Of a DNA stretch of 7,126 nt, positions 5,776 through 7,126 are shown in pieces. The DNA is from Pseudomonadota bacterium (GTDB lineage: Bacteria; Desulfobacterota; Syntrophia; Syntrophales; JADFWA01), in the NCBI GenBank assembly GCA_030610915.1, contig JAUWQS010000082.1, positions 1-7,126 of the forward strand. Direction: 5' to 3'. The notes under the pieces are model-generated. The model had not been told where the DNA came from. It worked only from the letters and a program-made list of their open reading frames with translations, and made no database searches. How positions within the stretch are numbered: position 1 is the first letter of the stretch; every line of letters begins with the position of its first letter. Made by a program: the position numbers and the translations under genes.

Positions 5776-6555
5776 TCATGGCTTTCTATATTTATGGGGA
5801 AAGTTCTTGTCGTATAGTCTGGATTTCTTTTTAATATCCTTCACATTTGCATCGAGAAATTTGCCCACAATGATGATGGCATGATCTTTTATATTTTCTT
5901 CGCTGCTCAGGGCAGCCATATTGTTTATGGTGGTTCTTATGATCTTTTCCTCCGGCTGGCTTACCCGGTAAGCTACCACCACGGGAGCTGTCTTTCCATA
6001 AGACTTTCCCAGAATCGAACATACTTCCTCAATTTTTGAAATGCTTAAGTATATGGCCATGGAGGTTCCATGTGACGATAATTTCTCCAATGATTCGCTT
6101 TCAGGGACAGACGTTCTGCCGGCCATGCGAGTGAAGATGAGGGATTGTGATATCTCGGGAATTGTGAACTCCTTCCCGATGGCGGCAGCGGCGGCAAAGG
6201 CAGCTGTTACACCCGGAATGATCTTGCAGGGAATTTTTTCTCTTTCCAGTTCGGCAATTTGTTCCTGGATGGCGCCGTAAAGAGCGGGATCTCCGGTATG
6301 AAGACGAACAACCCTTTTTCCCTCCCTGTATGCTTCAACCATTTCAGAGACAATCGCATCGAGGTCAAGGTCGGCGCTGTTTATCTTTTCAGCATCAGGA
6401 CGCGCCCACGTCAAAACCTTTTCAGGAATCAGCGACCCCGCATAAATGATCAGATCGGATTCCTGGAGCGCTTTCATCCCCTTTACCGTGATCAGTTCCG
6501 GATCGCCGGGGCCTGCCCCCACAAACAAGATGGGATATTTCTGTTTTTTCTCCAT
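5776..6555 (-). CDS. cbiF: Cobalt-precorrin-4 C11-methyltransferase (CbiF/CobM)
   Basis: CbiF transfers a methyl group from S-adenosylmethionine to C11 of cobalt-precorrin-4. Family marks in order are ILFVGAGPGDPELITVKG (residues 9-26), IIYAGSLIP, VRLHTGDPALYGAIQEQ (83-99), IIPGVTAAFAAAAAIGKEFTIPE (112-134), the FTRMAGRTSVPE segment that separates CbiF from its paralogues, and the C-terminal SRLYDKNFPHKYR tail. The ATG at 6555 gives 259 residues, normal for the family. The frame is open to a TTG at 6576, but that lies in an element-end repeat and has no ribosome binding site, so 6555 is preferred although its own site is weak (GGCG). It is the first cobalamin gene of the cluster in this window; cbiG follows after 33 bases. 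Confidence 0.95.
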   Translation of the reverse strand: MEKKQKYPILFVGAGPGDPELITVKGMKALQESDLIIYAGSLIPEKVLTWARPDAEKINSADLDLDAIVSEMVEAYREGKRVVRLHTGDPALYGAIQEQIAELEREKIPCKIIPGVTAAFAAAAAIGKEFTIPEISQSLIFTRMAGRTSVPESESLEKLSSHGTSMAIYLSISKIEEVCSILGKSYGKTAPVVVAYRVSQPEEKIIRTTINNMAALSSEENIKDHAIIIVGKFLDANVKDIKKKSRLYDKNFPHKYRKP

Positions 6556-6563
6556 TTTTACGC

Positions 6564-6656
6564 CGTAATAGCTCAATAAATAGGGGTAGGAGCGACTTTA
6601 GTCGCCCACATTGGGAGGTTAAAACCTCCCCGACCCTGGTTTATTGAGTTGATACA
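6564..6656. repeat. MITE-like element with imperfect inverted ends upstream of cbiF
   Basis: The ends 6564-6586 (CGTAATAGCTCAATAAATAG and GGG) and 6634-6656 are inverted copies, sharing CTCAATAAA exactly plus most of the flanks. Inside are two perfect palindromes, GCGACTTTAGTCGC (6592-6605) and GGGAGGTTAAAACCTCCC (6613-6630). The first resembles the GTAGGAGCGACTTTAGTCGC-type interspersed repeats of Gram-negative genomes. The element supplies the last codons and stop of the upstream toxin-like ORF and reaches to within nine bases of the cbiF start, so it could act as a terminator between them. There is no transposase. Confidence 0.7.
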
Positions 6657-6831
6657 TCTTTGTCATCTTGCGACTTGGGATGATGGTCTTCAGAAAAATT
6701 CCATTATCCGTTTCGACGAACGGAACCAAACAAGCGTAGCCTTCAACATTGACAATAAAGATTCGTTGATCCGGATACGTTTCCTGATTGGGATGAGCAA
6801 TTAAGTAAAGCAGTCCACCATGATGAAGCAA
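6619..6831 (-). CDS. Short toxin-like protein, probably truncated
   Basis: The protein has 70 residues when started at TTG (6831), which has GGAG nine bases upstream. The segment HPNQETYPDQRIFIVNVEGY, then LVPFVETDNGIFLKTIIPSRKMTKMYQ, resembles a family of about 90-residue toxin-like proteins of toxin-antitoxin loci (BrnT/RelE-like in character). I recognise the pattern from memory and cannot name the family firmly. Codons upstream of the TTG (PETVYLLHHGG) also fit the family, but the frame runs into a stop at 6879-6877 without an ATG, so about 20 N-terminal residues seem missing. The last residues (NKPGSGRF) and the stop come from the repeat element. I see no partner antitoxin after it. It may be a decaying gene. 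Confidence 0.5.
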   Translation of the reverse strand: MLHHGGLLYLIAHPNQETYPDQRIFIVNVEGYACLVPFVETDNGIFLKTIIPSRKMTKMYQLNKPGSGRF

Positions 6832-6860
6832 GTATACCGTCTCCGGAATTAATGGGGTTG

Positions 6861-7126
6861 TTAACCTCCAATTATTTCATTTAATCCATCTATTATCAGA
6901 TTTATTTCTTCGGGTTTAGCTACACTAATTTTCTTTCGAAGACGTTTTATAGATAATGTACGAATTTGACTGATTTTAACCCAGAAATGTTTAGGAAGAT
7001 TTGATTCTTGTAGTTCAAGAGTAAGGGGAAACCCAGCTCTCTGGGGTTGGCTCGTAATAGCGACCACAATTACTGTTCCCGATCGTTTATTGAAAACTTC
7101 ATGGCTTAAAACCAAGACAGGCCGCT
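6861..7126 (-). CDS. MazF/PemK-family toxin (endoribonuclease), C-terminal part
   Basis: The gene runs in from the right edge, and 87 codons plus the stop are visible. The protein reads RPVLVLSHEVFNKRSGTVIV then VAITSQPQRAGFPL, the central MazF/PemK pattern: an RP(V/A)LVLS strand, then a TVIVVAIT strand and the TSQ motif. The KHFWVKISQIRTLSIKRL segment and a C-terminal helix ending INLIIDGLNEIIG follow. MazF-type toxins cleave mRNA at short sequences and are usually held by an antitoxin encoded just upstream, which would lie outside this window. A TTG at 7115 is only an internal codon; the frame continues to the edge, so the true start is missing here. No truncation is seen at the C-terminus. 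Confidence 0.85.
   Translation of the reverse strand, partial: RPVLVLSHEVFNKRSGTVIVVAITSQPQRAGFPLTLELQESNLPKHFWVKISQIRTLSIKRLRKKISVAKPEEINLIIDGLNEIIGG

Noticed and set aside
6556..6576. TTG start of cbiF at 6576
   Set aside because: The extra seven codons come from the inverted end of a repeat element and no ribosome binding site precedes TTG.
6556..6860. Cobalamin riboswitch upstream of the cobalamin cluster
   Set aside because: I looked for the B12-box pattern on the minus strand upstream of cbiF, and also upstream of cobO and cobQ, and found none.

Overview
The window most likely comes from an anaerobic Gram-negative bacterium. A LolA-type periplasmic lipoprotein carrier implies an outer membrane, and CbiF, CbiG and CbiH are enzymes of the oxygen-independent (cobalt-early) corrin pathway. 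The density of short palindromic and MITE-like repeats at gene boundaries fits Desulfobacterota or Nitrospirota genomes. That placement is inferred from gene content, not from a marker gene.

Layout, left to right. Positions 1-112 hold the first codons of an unidentified minus-strand gene cut by the window edge. Positions 113-439 have no gene but carry a compact MITE-like repeat (305-375) and a short motif (414-436) that recurs near the right end. lolA (440-1120) is the only plus-strand gene. It converges on a minus-strand cobalamin cluster that fills 1337-6555. In transcription order (right to left) the cluster is cbiF, cbiG, cbiH, cobQ/cbiP and cobO/btuR. A second, longer copy of the MITE-like repeat (2040-2193) and another palindromic block (2226-2281) separate cobQ from cobO. 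Upstream of cbiF is a 93-base element with inverted ends (6564-6656). Then come two toxin-like minus-strand genes: a shortened, BrnT-like-looking ORF (6619-6831) and a MazF/PemK-family gene running off the right edge (6861-7126).

The cobalamin genes act in sequence: CbiH and CbiF methylate C17 and C11 of the corrin ring, and CbiG opens the delta-lactone and removes C20. CobO adenosylates the cobalt, and CobQ amidates four peripheral carboxylates to give adenosylcobyric acid. No cobalamin riboswitch was seen, so the cluster's promoter and regulator may lie elsewhere.

The most interesting signal is the cbiG/cbiH junction. The two genes overlap by 109 bases in different frames. cbiH has no ordinary start codon close to its conserved beginning. 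Inside the overlap lies a textbook -1 slippery heptamer (A AAA AAC, in the cbiG frame) followed by a GC-rich hairpin. A -1 shift there would fuse CbiG to CbiH, a domain combination known as a true gene fusion in other organisms. A second notable feature is a palindromic repeat inserted in frame inside the cbiG coding sequence.
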